In this document: one piece after another, positions 11,352 to 22,322 of the stretch
Layout of the letters: every line of letters starts with the position of its first letter
How positions within the stretch are numbered: position 1 is the first letter of the stretch
Assembly: GCA_027704905.1 (NCBI GenBank)
Contig: CM051020.1
Span: forward strand, 9,343,674-9,407,673
Reading direction: 5' to 3'
Source of the DNA: Muraenolepis orangiensis
Lineage: Eukaryota; Chordata; Actinopteri; Gadiformes; Muraenolepididae
DNA: 64,000 nucleotides
The notes under the pieces: model-generated
The model's database searches: none
Told to the model about the DNA's origin: nothing
Seen by the model: the letters and a program-made list of their open reading frames with translations, nothing else
Position numbers and translations under genes: made by a program

Positions 11352-12004
11352 CGACGTCACGCTTCCCCCGTCTGCCGACGCTACCGACGTTGCGCCATAC
11401 CCGCCTGATGACGTCGCTATTCCCCCGTCTGACAGCGCCGCACTGCCTGACGCTGCGCTGCCCGACGTTGCGCTTCTCCCGTCTGCCCACACTGCCGACG
11501 TCGCGCCACACCCGCCTGACGACGTCACCCATCCCCTGTCTGCCGACATTGCGCTTCTCCCGTCTGCCGACGCTGCCGACGTCGCGCCACACGGCCCCCA
11601 GAGCAGACCCCGGAGGAGGTCCCAGAGGAGGCTCCCAGAGGAGGCCCCAGAAGAGACCCCCAGAGGAGGCCCCCAGAGGAGAACCCAGAAGAGACCCCCG
11701 GAGGAGACCCCCGGAGGAGACCCCCAGAGGAGTCGCCCAGAGGAGACCCCCAGAGGAGACGCCCAGAGGAGACCCACAGAGGAGGCCCCCGGAGGAGGCC
11801 CCAGAGGAGGCCTCCAGAGAAGACTCCTACCGACGGGGTGACTCTCTTCCCGGGCCCCGCCCGCCCACCCACCGAATCTCCTCTACCCCCCCGGATCATC
11901 GACTGGGAGGCATACGGCCCAGAGGAGCGGGGTTGGTCCCCGTGCCATTTCAGTCTGGACCCGTTCCTTTTCCGCGACTGCCACCGGGAACACCCCTTCA
12001 AGCC
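11352..12004 (+). pseudogene. Pro/Asp-rich repeat region of the LTR element
   Basis: Degenerate about 48-bp units encode variants of PSADAADVAPYPPDDVT in one frame. Then comes a purine-rich stretch of gaggag/ccccag units (11600-11830). Open frames run on both strands because of the GC-rich repetition, and the minus-strand and other-frame ORFs here are shadows. The same region is clearer in the 31685-32709 copy. Confidence 0.6.
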
Positions 12005-12364
12005 GGGTCACAACAGTACATACCTGTCGGCCTACCCTAGTAAACTTACTTGGAATGCCTCTGCAAAAATGTAAGCAGGCAGGTTTATCTTTAGTATCAA
12101 GTTCAAATGGTTCCTGTATAACAAAAGTTTAAAAATATTAAATTGTCTAGCCCTTACCAACCCCCTCCGACGATCTAGGAAAACAAAAATATACAATGTA
12201 CGATTATATAATACTACATATATATTTAGATATATATATACAAAAATGTTTTATTATACATCTTTTTTTAGAGTGCGAGCCGTGCTTCTCAAAATAATCC
12301 TGGATCAGCTTACCTCCCAGAGTGAGGACGTCCACCATAAGACATAAGCGCTTTGAATGAGAAC

Positions 12365-12672
12365 TCCGTACCGTCCACTTCATTGATTTGTTGTATGCAA
12401 CAACAACAAAATGCATGACGTTGCAATGCCACAAGCCCGGCCTCACTTGTTCTGTGTACTTTCAGTATCGTCTCCTTAGAGATTACTAAATTTGTTTGGG
12501 ATGTTAAAGTTTCAGCCCTTCAGTTGTGCATGTACAGTATGTCATTGGTGGTACTACATTGGTGGACTATGTGACTTCCACAACAGATTTGGAGCCAAGG
12601 CCGCCCGCCATGCACTTTTAACAACCAAGGGAAACTCCAGGGCCGGTGGTCGTTAACGGCCATGAGCGCTGG
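12365..12672 (-). promoter_or_regulatory. Upstream block of H2, shared with other paralogues
   Basis: It repeats the 5' flank of H1 (5130-5400), but the segment with the start codon has been deleted at the boundary near 12365. It is likely the remains of the H2 promoter/5' UTR. Confidence 0.4.
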
Positions 12673-12851
12673 CGGGGACATTACATTACATTACACTGTC
12701 ATTTAGCAGACGCTTTTTTCCGAAGCGACTTACAATAGTGTATTTCAACAAAGGAAAGTAAGAGAACAACTCGTCACCAGAAGTCAAAAGTGCATTTAAT
12801 TTCGAACAAGTCTCCAATAACTGAACCAGTGCTCAGGTAGAAGTACAATAA
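12673..12851 (-). repeat. LINE 3' tail (ACATT-type repeat end)
   Basis: Starts with tandem ttacattacattacac, then catttagcagacgcttttt and agcgacttacaa. This 3' UTR motif also ends the LINE fragment at 21612, where it is attached to reverse-transcriptase coding sequence. It is a 3' fragment only. Confidence 0.6.
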
Positions 12852-13018
12852 TTCACCATATTGTCACGGACAGCGCCCTGGTCTAAGCACACACTCGACG
12901 CCTCGACCCGGCTAAGCTCAGCAGTCATCACGTGGTTAGGATTATTTGAGTTACAGCGGATGCCTTTCGGCCTCAAGGGGGCGGCGCAAACATTCCAGAG
13001 GCTTATGGACTCTATAAA
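12852..13018 (+). pseudogene. Ty3/Gypsy reverse transcriptase fragment
   Basis: A 50-residue stretch contains FELQRMPFGLKGAAQTFQRL, the conserved Ty3/Gypsy RT block (xMPFGLxxAxxTFQRLMD). It opens at a tgtcacgg sequence at 12864 and stops where LINE-derived sequence begins near 13020. It is too short to be functional. Confidence 0.8.
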
Positions 13019-13039
13019 CAAACAAAAACTGCGAGAAAT

Positions 13040-14615
13040 GCAGTTTTTGTAGTATAAAGCAGTGATGTGAAAATCTTGTGTGCAATACCCGACGACAGAC
13101 AGCAGTTATAAAATAAGATAAAAATAGATAGAAATAGAATAAAAATTGAATAAAGTTACACATTTTAAATAAAAAATAAAAATGCAATTTATAAAACAAT
13201 ATATCGGCACAGAAAAAGAGCAATATGTATATATAAATCAATGTAATAAAATATACATTGTTATATGCTATACGCCCTTGTTCAGCAGCCTGATGGCCTG
13301 ACTGTGGAAGCTGAGTCTATTTGTGCGGCACTTGATACTGCGGTATCGCCTGCCTGACGGTAAAAGTGAATACAGTTTGTGGCTGGGGCATTGTCTTTTA
13401 TGATGCGTTTGGCCTTGGCCACGCACCGCTGGTTGTATATATCCAGGAGGGAGGCGAGCTCACCTCCAACGATATACTGGGCCGTCCGCACCACCCTTTG
13501 AAGCGCTCTTCGCTCGAGTGCGGTGCAGTTCCCGTACCAGGTGATACACCCTGTAAGAACACTCTCGATGGTGCCGGTATAGAATGTTCTCAGGATGCGG
13601 GGGCCCATGCTGAATTTCCTCAGACGCCTGAGGAAATACAGGCGTTGTTGGGCCCTTTTCACCACGTGTGTGGTGTGCGTGGACCATGTGAGGTCCTCGG
13701 ACATGTGCACGCCGAGGACCCTCTCTACTGCAACACCGTCGATGGAGATAGGGCTGTGCTCTCCTCTCTGCTTCCTGTAGTCCACGATCAGCCTTGGTCT
13801 TCTTGACGTTGAGGGCGAGGCTGTTCTCCTGGCACCACTGCTCCAGCGATCCGACCTCCTCCCTGTAGGCTGTCTCGTCGTCGCCGGTGATCACTGTTGT
13901 GTCGTCAGCAAAATTGATGATGATGTTGAAGCTGTGCATAGCCATGCAGTCGTGGGTGTAGAGGGAGTAGAGGAGAGGGCTCAGCACGCATCCTGGGGGG
14001 CTCCCGTGTTGAGGGTCAGTGGCTCTGAGGTGGTGCTGCCCATCCTCACCACCTGGCAGCAGTCCGACAGGAGGTCCAATATTCAGCTGCAAGTGGATGG
14101 GGGCACGCCACATCCGCCTCCGAGATGTTCAGCAGGCTGGTCTCCTCAGGCGGCGCTGGTTCCGGCGGGCTGCCGTTCACGTCGCACCGAGCAAAACATT
14201 TATTTAGCTCTCCTGGGAGGGAGATAGAGGAGTTCTCTACACAACTGGTTCTCCCTCTGAAGTTCGTTATCATCTGTAGCCCCTGCCACATACCCCTCTT
14301 GAATTTCCACTCTGTCCTACTCCTGCTTGGCAGAGACGATGGTCTTACGGAGGTCATAGCGGGCTCTCGTATATTCCTCCATATTCCCGGAGCCAAAGGC
14401 GGCGTTCACGTGTGTAGGGCAGCGCAAACATCGCCGTTAATCCACGGTTTCTGGTTGGGGTATACCCGAACCGACTTGGTCAGAACAACGTCATCTTTGC
14501 ACTTCTTGATGAACCCGGTGACCGAGGACGCGTACTCGTTGATGTTATTGTCCGAGGCAACGCGGAACATGTGCCAGTCAGTGCGATCAAAACAATCCTG
14601 CAGTATACAAGCCAC
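13040..14615 (-). mobile_element. Degenerate jockey-superfamily LINE fragment
   Basis: Minus-strand fragments in order. 14615-14406 is the linker, with CFDRTDWHMF and NQKPWINGDV. 14396-14046 is linker, with LPGELNKCFARCD. 14040-13460 is the RT, with GCVLSPLLYSLYTHDC, FADDTTVITGDDETAYREE and NSLALNVKKTK. 13785-13282 is the C-terminal part, with GVHMSEDLTWSTHT, RLYFLRRLRKF, GCITWYGNCTALERRALQR and IIKD. The RT region before motif B is deleted and there are frame changes, so it is dead. The left part is 3' UTR. Copy 2 is at 44826-46402. Confidence 0.85.
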
Positions 14616-15281
14616 AAGCCCGGTCTCAACTGTTCTGTGTACTTTCAGTATCGTCTCCTTCGAGATTACTGCATTTGTTTGGGATGTTAAAGTAAAAGGT
14701 CAAAAGGTCTTGCAGAGCTCAGCCCTTCAGCTGTGCATGTATTGTCATTGGGGGTACTCCAGTGTAAAGGGAGTGTCATACTCGCCAACTGGTCTACCGT
14801 CTCCTCGTTTGTATGCACTCCCACAATTTCATACTAAATTTAGATGCAGCCAAGCGACAGAGTTGCAGAGACCTTGGTGCCAACAGTCATGATAAGACCG
14901 GGGAGGGGGGGGGGGGTTTGTTTTTGAATGGTGAAAAGCCTGCAGTGTTGCTTTTACCTTGAGTTTTTCGGCTGATCTGTAGACGGACTTTGATATTGCG
15001 TGCACACAGTGTGCCTGCTGTGCACACTGTGTGCACTTCCATGAATCACCCTACAAAGTTCAGAGTTGACTTTGGCTTGATTGGCGTGGCTCCCGGTTAC
15101 AGATAGACATGTTATGTGCCAGTATGCAGCCATGTAGTGTGCATGCTCCAAAGGCAGAATCAGTAACATTGTTTGAAAACACACTTCTTAAAACACACTT
15201 TCATAGACTGCCTTCAATGTGATGTCACCTTTTTTTAAATTAGTTGAAATGTGATTATTTTTGTTCTGATCTCTTATGTGT
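14616..15281. other. Repeated upstream-type block, no gene
   Basis: 14630-14770 again carries the conserved block found upstream of H1 and H2, without any signal-peptide exon nearby. A G-run lies at 14900-14920. The rest has only short ORFs without domains. Copy 2 equivalent: 46403-47075. Confidence 0.5.
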
Positions 15282-16125
15282 ACTTTGATTTTGGTTTAGA
15301 ATGTGTTTAGGCTTGTAATAATATATGTTATCTTAACAAACTTTTGGAAAACTTTATTTTCCACAAAATGTAACACGTTATGAACACATGAAAACAAAAT
15401 GATTAGAACAGTTATACATAATGCATGTGTAGCACAAACGATCACAGAATAAAGAATATATATATTTTTTTTTTTATATGATATGGCTTCAACTTGCTAC
15501 CATAATTCCTAGTGCTCATTATTGGTATTGGCGTTCTCCTTCGCTTGATTTGTAATATAATCCTTTGTGTCTTCCTAAGGCGACGTTGTAGTTTTAGCTC
15601 GCACACCAAAATACTTGTACAGGGTTTGTACAACAGATGGATTTTTTTCCCGCAAATTACATTTATAGCAACAATTAAAGATGTGATGATAAAGGCTTGG
15701 AGAGAGTCTGGACATTTAGTTGTTTAGGTAGCCAACCTTGAAAGTGCTTCACTTGTAGGCCTACTCTTGGAAAGCTGCACCAACCCTGCTTTAACATCTG
15801 CTTTTCTTTACTATTTATTTAAATAATATCATAATCACAAAAGACTAAATGGAGCATTTGGTAAGTAAATCCTATTTCCTTTCTTGGTGCGCTGCTCTTG
15901 GCACAAAGCTGAAGATGCATTTTCTCAGCAAAAGTCAGACAAAATATCCATATAAAATCCAGTGTCACTATTACGAATCTATATTCACTGAAATCATTTT
16001 ATTTTCTGCTGGAGTGTAGAGTGTGAACAAAACTGCAGACGTGTCTTGAATCCATATGCCACTTATTTCGGTGTCAACGCATCACGAGTGATTTGATCCT
16101 CACTTGATTTTGTAAGTAGTCATAT
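15282..16125. other. Non-coding block shared with the 24-33 kb region; small TM-like ORF
   Basis: It matches 24477-25025 continued at 32921-33290, where the nested LTR elements split it, and it is absent from copy 2. On the plus strand, 15512-15640 reads as a hydrophobic segment LIIGIGVLLRLICNIILCVF followed by Arg/Ser-rich residues, preceded by an AG acceptor-like ttcctag. The reading is preserved in the 24.7-kb copy. It could be an orphan membrane exon, but no partner exons are seen, so I do not call a gene. Confidence 0.35.
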
Positions 16126-16176
16126 AGCATATCTGAATATTGGGGGGGACACATCCCCCCAATATTCAGATATGCT
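16126..16176. repeat. Perfect 22-bp inverted repeat (hairpin)
   Basis: Arms 16126-16147 and 16155-16176 are exact reverse complements (agcatatctgaatatt plus six G, against six C plus the complement), with a 7-nt loop. It is followed by two diverged copies of a block containing tagcttgttttgcgc (16197 and 16310). The related sequence at 33290 lacks all of this, so it was inserted here. Confidence 0.85.
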
Positions 16177-16369
16177 CAAAATGTCCGCTTGCGAGTAGCT
16201 TGTTTTGCGCACTAGAATATTGACCCAATTCTGGCTCCATACAGTGAACTGACAGTTAAATAACCAATCACAGCAGCGCAGCCACGACTGGCGCATTTTC
16301 CGCTCGTGAATAGCTTGTTTTGCGCGCTACAATATTGACCCAATTCTGGCTCCATAGCTACGGTGATAC

Positions 16370-16690
16370 TTAAAACTTGACGTGTGGTAGTTCTTGATAT
16401 TCCCTCACGTGTAAAGCTAACCTTAAAGTTGGGGGGCCAAGCACAGCGGCCATAGCGTACGGGGGGCCATAGCGTACGGTGATACTGAAGGTGCCCATCA
16501 GCTCGATTTTAGAGTTCCCATAACCACGTAACACTGCAGATGGCGTGGCGAGTCTCACATGGGGAAAAATCTGTTGCACTGTTGAATAATTCAGCAGGGA
16601 CACCGCAGCCCCTGTGTCCAGCAACAATGGCACGCTCACACCATCCAACTCTACTGGGCAGGTCTTGAACAGCATTGGTGTGGCCCTCAC
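16370..16690 (-). pseudogene. Retropepsin-like (LTR retroelement protease) fragment
   Basis: A 106-residue ORF contains VPLLLDTGAAVSLLN, the aspartic protease active-site block D-T/S-G-A. A later LRGYGN segment is similar to the region preceding the flap or second conserved block. No reverse transcriptase is joined to it. It is a fragment of a Gypsy/ERV-type pol. Confidence 0.75.
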
Positions 16691-16740
16691 TGAATGGTGG
16701 TAGGTGAGGTGCGCTGAGATGACACCAGAGCAACACCCAC

Positions 16741-17130
16741 TTGAGAATGCTGTTCATAGACTTCAGCTCAGCATTTAACACCATCATCCCCTCCAAACTC
16801 ATCTTCAAACTTGGTGACCTCATGAAAACCAAGAACCTTGACATCAACCCCTCAGTTTGTAACTGGTTACTAGACTTCCTAACCAACTTCACCCACGACT
16901 GCACTCCTGTACATGGTACAAACACCATCATCAAGTTTGCTGACGACACAACGGTGGTGGGCCTCATCAAAAACAACGATGAGGCAGCATACAGGGAGGA
17001 GGTCCAGCACCTGGTGGCGTGGTGCGCTGACAACAACCTGGCCCTCAACACCAAGAAGACCTAGGAGCTCATCGTCGACTTCAGGAAGACCAGAGCTGGT
17101 GCACACGCCCCCATCCTCATAGTTCACTAA
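16741..17130 (+). pseudogene. LINE reverse transcriptase fragment, internally deleted
   Basis: The plus-strand reading gives FIDFSSAFNTIIPSKL, then directly THDC, IIKFADDTTVVGLI, DEAAYREEV, NNLALNTKKT, a stop, and ELIVDFRKT. The PQGCVLSPLL block is missing between the first and second parts, and an in-frame stop follows the KKT. It belongs to the same LINE superfamily as the 13-14.6 kb fragment, in the opposite orientation. Confidence 0.85.
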
Positions 17131-17591
17131 TAGGCTAGGAAAATGTATGTGTAGATAATGTTTTCTAAAGATATAAGGTTTTCTACATATTCTGAAAATA
17201 TGGTCGATTCCGACTTCATCTAGCATTTTTTATCATTTTTATTTAAACATTTATTGTAATTGCACTGGACGCCGCCATTTTACCTAGTCATGTGATCGCT
17301 ATGACGTCATCAGTGCTCCGTTGTACACCTGCTAAATGGCGAGTCATCGAGGTCATTCATCCAGTGAGGAAGAAACGATTGAACTGAATGCAGAAAGAGG
17401 GGTTCAACCGTAGAGGTTTGAACCAAGAAGGCCCAACAGGGGCAGCAGTAGCGATTGTTGTGTTAAACTATATTCTATATAAGTTATAACTATATTCTAT
17501 ATAAGTTGTCTATATCCCCGCCGTGCGCCCATAGGGATGGGCGCACTACAGGAGCCAGACCACGCGCGACGCAGAAGCGGTAACTATATTC
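17131..17591. other. Non-coding sequence, no gene seen
   Basis: It contains a direct repeat of aactatattctatataagt (about 17467 and 17490). From 17392 it matches copy 2 at 47083. Confidence 0.4.
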
Positions 17592-18090
17592 AGATTCAGA
17601 TTCAGATTCAGATTACTTTATTAATCCTGAGGGAAATTAAGGTGCAACAGTTGACACAGGGGGAATAAATGCACACACAAAAATACTAATACCTAAGCTA
17701 AAAAACAAAACAACAACTAACTAAATAAAACTATTATAAACAAAAATATAGTTAAAATAATTCTAAATGAAATCTAAATGTATTGATAAATGAAGATAAA
17801 TTTACAGTATTATTACAGTAATACGTAGGTATATACAATACACAACAATACGTATAGTGCAAATTGGCAGTAATAATATATTAATAATAACTCAACTGAA
17901 ATGTGAAAAGTGAAAAGTGAATTAGGATTTGAAATAGAATTTACAGTGCAAAGTTACAATGAGATGATTTCCAGTGCGTTGACCTGAAAAAATAATAGTA
18001 ATAAGTACGTTGGCCTCAGGTCACTGAGTCTCCACTGTCCCTCTCACGACCCGAGGTAGATGAGTTAAAATTATAATAATAATATTATAC
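17592..18090 (-). mobile_element. LINE 3' end inserted only in copy 1
   Basis: It starts with a tandem ttcaga-type tail, then attactttattaatcctgag, typical of the 3' UTR of a fish LINE in minus orientation. Copy 2 at about 47280 reads straight through the site. Flanks share a short repeat (about atatt). No coding part is visible. Confidence 0.75.
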
Positions 18091-18693
18091 TTATATACTT
18101 ATTATAATATCATATATTAGATTATATATATAGACAGCATGGGTCAGATGTTTGTGCCGGACTTTGTATCAGGTTAATCATTGGCTTAATAAATATAGTT
18201 TATATAATATAATTTATTATATTAATATAATATAGCCATACAATGTAGCTAACGCCTCTGCGTCGAACGCAATCCGGCTCCTGCAGCCTCCTGCAGACAA
18301 CCACATAGAACATAGAACATAGAACATAGAACATAGAACATAGAACATAGCCCCGAACTCAACACCTACTAACTACACAACGCCTGTTTTTTGGTCACTT
18401 GTTTTCTGCTTCTTGACTCACTTCTCTTTGCTCTCTTGGCACTGCTTAGGACTTGCTCTGTAGGAGCGTCACCGTCGGGCCGGGCGAACACGCTCGGCAC
18501 AGCTGATCAGATCTGATCAGGCTTCAACAACAGGCGATGAGCGAAGCCACTCTTGAACTGACAATAGTTCTCAAAGTCTTCTTCCAGAACATGCTGGCTG
18601 GACCCACTTGCTTGCCTGTCCGTCCCGGGAGGACGACAACACTAAGTCAAACACAAACACACAAAGTCAAATCCTGCTATGTCTGAACGTAAA
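18091..18693. other. Non-coding; short tandem and palindromic repeats
   Basis: It has an AT-rich start, then seven tandem copies of a 7-bp unit (acataga) at about 18304-18352, one or two more than in copy 2. At about 18501-18518 lies the perfect palindrome ctgatcagatctgatcag. The block recurs at 33540-33850 and 47570-47880. No gene. Confidence 0.5.
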
Positions 18694-18895
18694 GGCCACG
18701 GGGTGACCGTAGCTCAGGACGTAGAGCGGTCGTCTGACAACCGGAAGGTCGCTGGTTCGATCCCTCGGCTCCTCCTTGCCAAGTGTCGAGGTGTCCCTGA
18801 GCGAGACACCCTAACGCTTACTGCTCCAAATGTGCTGGCTGTCAACGGTATAGCATGACTCGTAAAGCGCTTTGTATAAAAGTCCTCCGTGTTGT
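18694..18895 (+). mobile_element. tRNA-derived SINE
   Basis: The head has a box A-like tagctcaggacgtagagc and a box B-like ggttcgatccc at tRNA spacing, then the cgaggtgtccctgagcgaga body common in fish tRNA-headed SINEs. It recurs at 47882-48083 and, cut short, at 33850-33955. It is not a functional tRNA gene: there is no convincing acceptor-stem closure and the body follows directly. Confidence 0.75.
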
Positions 18896-20397
18896 CAAGC
18901 CGTGCTGCCCCACAAGAAGGTCATTTGTTCGACTCCGATGAGATGTTCACTGGGGGGAAGCCTTGCAGTACCTCATGAGGTACATGCAGACAATTGTGTT
19001 CATATCACACAGGGGGTAGGGGGTTGATTCCTTTCTTTGTTCTTTAGCCTAAGAAACAGTTATAAAGTTACAAAGAGTTATATTATGAATAGATTAATGT
19101 AAATCATATTTGTAAAACTACAACAGTCCCACATCATTAATAAATGACCTAAAAATCCTCACCAAGCTCCCCAACTTTCTCAAAACATAATCTCGGTGGA
19201 TGAAATGTGTAGTAAACATGTAATACAATAGTAACTACTTTTACCTTTCTCTGTAGACAAAAAAAAGATGACGAGGATGACAATTATAAACAGAAGGAAG
19301 GCTACTAATACCATCCAATGTGATCTATAAGATCCCTCTGAAACGAAAGAGAAAGTTATTATTTGCCAGGTAATTATTTTTCTATAATATTAACAAATCA
19401 GCAAAGTAGTATTGAAAACATGACGTTGCTTTTTCCACGCCACAGATGTTTTCATATCACACACAGATTGCTGTCAGATTTTCACCAACAGCCTACCTTC
19501 CTCATGGTCCTCCAGTATCAGTTCAATGGTGGTCACGTCTGTTTCCTCTGGGTCGCTGAGAGTACACGTGTACGTCCCTTGACTCTCGGCTGATCACATA
19601 CAGCAGGAGTCTACCTGATTCTGACAGTTCTGTTACAAGTGGCTCCCACTCTTTTTCCACCTGCAGTCTACCTCCTGCTGGTTTTGTGAGGATGGTCTGG
19701 TTGTGCTTGAAGGTCCAGGTGATGTCACAGAGCGCCGAGGCGTTACAAGGAAGTGACACCTCACGATAGGAAGCACTTTGCATTGGAGCTGAATTTAACA
19801 CAGACAGACGGACGAGTGAATGGACACCGATATTGTGAGTATTTGGGATACATAAATAGAAAGATGTGATATACACACCAGTCGTTATACATTCACTGAA
19901 ACTTGGTTTGGTTTGCTTATCATTAGGCACTATCGGCAGAGGTGTAGCCATCATTCAACTCCTTTGTCCTTTATCGGCCATCTTTCCAAAGCGCCCCTCC
20001 CTGACATTGTTTATGTTATGTGTCGTATTGGTTGAGAAAGTGTCATAGTTGTCATCATCAATGGGTTCTTTAGTCAGTGATACATTTAAACAAGTGTCCA
20101 ACTCTGAATTATTACAGGATAACATTTTCACTGTGAAGGAACGAGGTCCAGAATTAGATTTGCAGTGAACTCCCGGTCTGAGCTGGGTGCTGGCAGCAAT
20201 TGCGCTCGGATGTGGACCTAACCAAGTGGTGTCCACCTGCCCGCTTCGGGGCCAGTGTGAAAGCACCCGCACACCAGCGCTCCACTCAAAATGCTGTGCT
20301 TGTTGTTATGTGGAGCGAACGGTGAACAGACCATGCCGATGGTTGCTGTGCTGAGCCGAGGGGTAAGTTGCAAGCACTGCAATCTAACGGACCTCCC

Positions 20398-20462
20398 CGA
20401 TAATAATAATAATAATATGAATAATTATAATAATAATTATTATTATAATAATAATGTATAAA
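20398..20462. repeat. (TAA/TTA)n microsatellite, self-complementary
   Basis: An imperfect ataat/attat array lies in the H3 intron upstream of the IgC exon on the plus map. The equivalent in H3' is at 49617-49682, one or two units longer. Confidence 0.8.
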
Positions 20463-21611
20463 ATAATGTGTACATTTTTTTTATAGAATTATATGTTATT
20501 TATATTACATGCATTATGATATACATATAATATGCATTGTAATAGTTGTATTGTTTAACATATTTAATAATATATTCTTTGGGTTTAAGATAAAGACTTA
20601 CAGTGTTGCCTCATCGTGGCTTTCCTTGCACTGCGTTCACTTTGGACTGAGCAGCTGTAGGCCCATTCTGTGTCATTGGAAACGGTCCTTAATGAGCCAC
20701 TGATGTCAAAGAGTCCCTGGTCGTCTTCATGGACCTCGGTTGTGTTCTGGAGGGTAGTGGCGGGGCGAGGGCTGACGGACCAGGTGAGCTCTGGTCTTGG
20801 GTAGATTCCTCCAGACTTACAGGTGACAGTGTGCTTTAGTAGCATAAGGTCCACTCTAGCAACAGGAGCTGCAACAACATGGTACCGCATTAAAACAATA
20901 AACTTATAGTTAACCTGGCTAATTTGGTTTGCTGCATTGACGTTAGTTACTTACTATTACTAACAAAACCTAAGAAAATATGCCAATTTTTTTTTAATTG
21001 GATATTACATCAGCAGTTCAGCTCACCTCTCACTGTCAGGGTGACAAAGGTCTCCTTTTTGTTGGTTGAAGTGCTGGTGTAACACATGTACGTGCCCTGG
21101 TCCTGGAGGTTCACCTTGGACAGACGTAGTGATGCGTTGCCCCCAGAGATCTGATTAAGGAACAGAGACGTCCTTCCCTGGTACAGAGGGCTCTGGTAGT
21201 TCAGTTGGTTCTCATTGTAGAAGAAGGAGTGGACCTCGACATTCGCACCATTCTTCTTGACCCAGTGGAGGACAGCAATGTCTGGCTGGAAGCGGCAAGG
21301 CAGCACACAGCTCCCCCCAAACACACAGGCCAGCTGGGGTGCTGGGGATCAGAAAGTACAACAACAATCAATCTGAAGTTTTAGTAACTTCAAGATTTAG
21401 TAAACTAAAATAACGTGGCTAAATTAGGTTTTATTACTCCCCCCACACACACACACAAGTGGGTGTGTCCTTTCAGAGCCATAGCATATTATCATAGTGA
21501 TAGCTATTAAAGTATCTACCTGTTAACAATGTGTTTATACTGTACCACTGACAAACCAACCCCAACTATCAACATATTTATTTACAATGTTGTTTTGTCT
21601 CACAACTTCAC

Positions 21612-22185
21612 AACATTTACATTTACATTTACATTTAGGGAATTTGGCAGACGCTTTTATCCAAAGTGACTTACAAGGTGTACATTAGTTGAAGCAGACA
21701 ATAGCATAACACTGGGGTACGCAAACATAAAAATAGAGCAGTTCATAAGCATTCATATTAACAAGATGAATAACACAATTTCGTACTGCCAGGTCACCTG
21801 CTTAAGTAGCTGTGATAAGAGCGTGTTATCAACATTAAGGATATACACTTGATAACATATACAACATGCTAAGAGCTATTAATGTCAGGACTTAAGCAAG
21901 TTTAGGGGTTTCACAAAGGAGAAGGAGGGTTCAAGGAGAGTCCAGGTGGACTCTGAACAGGTGGGTCTTGAGTCTCTTGCGGAAGCTGGCAAGGGACTCT
22001 GCCGTCCTGACATGAGACGGGAGTTCATTCCACCACTGTGGAGCCAGAGCCGTGAAGAGCTGGGTCTTGGACGAGCGATGTTTGGTTGACATTAGTGAAG
22101 GTCGAACAAGTCGCCTGGCAGAAGTTGAGCGGAGCGCTCTGGCTGGGATGTAGGGTTTGACCAACGCCTGGTATGTACAACAGTA
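21612..22185 (-). mobile_element. LINE 3' fragment (L2/CR1/Rex-type) in H3 intron
   Basis: The left end is a tandem acattt tail, then the tttggcagacgcttttatcc 3' UTR motif. 22188-21931 encodes the C-terminus of a LINE RT, with LVKPYIPARALRS, LAPQWWNELPSHVRTAESLA and FRKRLKTHLF. The alignable end of the L2 ORF2 at 6129 is similar, but the sequence is a distinct family. 5' truncated. Confidence 0.82.
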
Positions 22186-22322
22186 CATACCTGTCGGCCT
22201 ACCCTAGTAAACATACTTGGAATGCCTCTGCAAATATGTAAGCAGGCAGGTTTATCTTTGGTGTCAAGTTTGCTATACAAGTCCTGTATAGCAAAAGTTT
22301 AAAAATCTAAAATGGTCTAACC

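Larger units (their letters stand above)
10164..12005 (+). mobile_element. Non-autonomous LTR retrotransposon, 3'-truncated, copy 1
   Basis: A complete 5' LTR (10164-10834) is followed by an internal region with a gag-position ORF, then a Pro-rich repeat region, ending at 12005 where host sequence resumes (cacaacagtacataccTG...). No 3' LTR is present. Host sequence flanking both sides matches the uninterrupted intron at about 4660, so the 3' end was lost by deletion. The same truncated element sits at 41897-43797, so it predates the segmental duplication. Confidence 0.8.
5438..12364 (-). pseudogene. H2: HHLA2-like pseudogene, V exon split by an L2 LINE
   Basis: Three remnants of the family in gene order. 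A signal-peptide remnant at 12364-12314 keeps the donor end but lacks the start codon. The IgV exon runs 10001-5671 but is interrupted by 4011 bp of L2 plus target duplication. An IgC remnant at 5515-5438 has lost most of the domain: its N-terminal VARVDIMLLNHTVT-like part joins out of frame to the YSCSVQSE region and soon meets a stop. No third domain, membrane exon or tail is present. The intron between signal and V holds an LTR element (10164-12005). The uninterrupted V exon exists in copy 2 (41420-41734). Confidence 0.8.

Noticed and set aside
14125..14892. 255-aa plus-strand ORF, also at 45912-46679
   Set aside because: It is antisense to the LINE linker region, whose minus-strand motifs (CFDRTDW, NQKPW) are recognisable.
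18694..18775. Possible functional tRNA gene
   Set aside because: Box A and B are present, but a clean acceptor stem is missing and the SINE body follows; the unit is repeated elsewhere.
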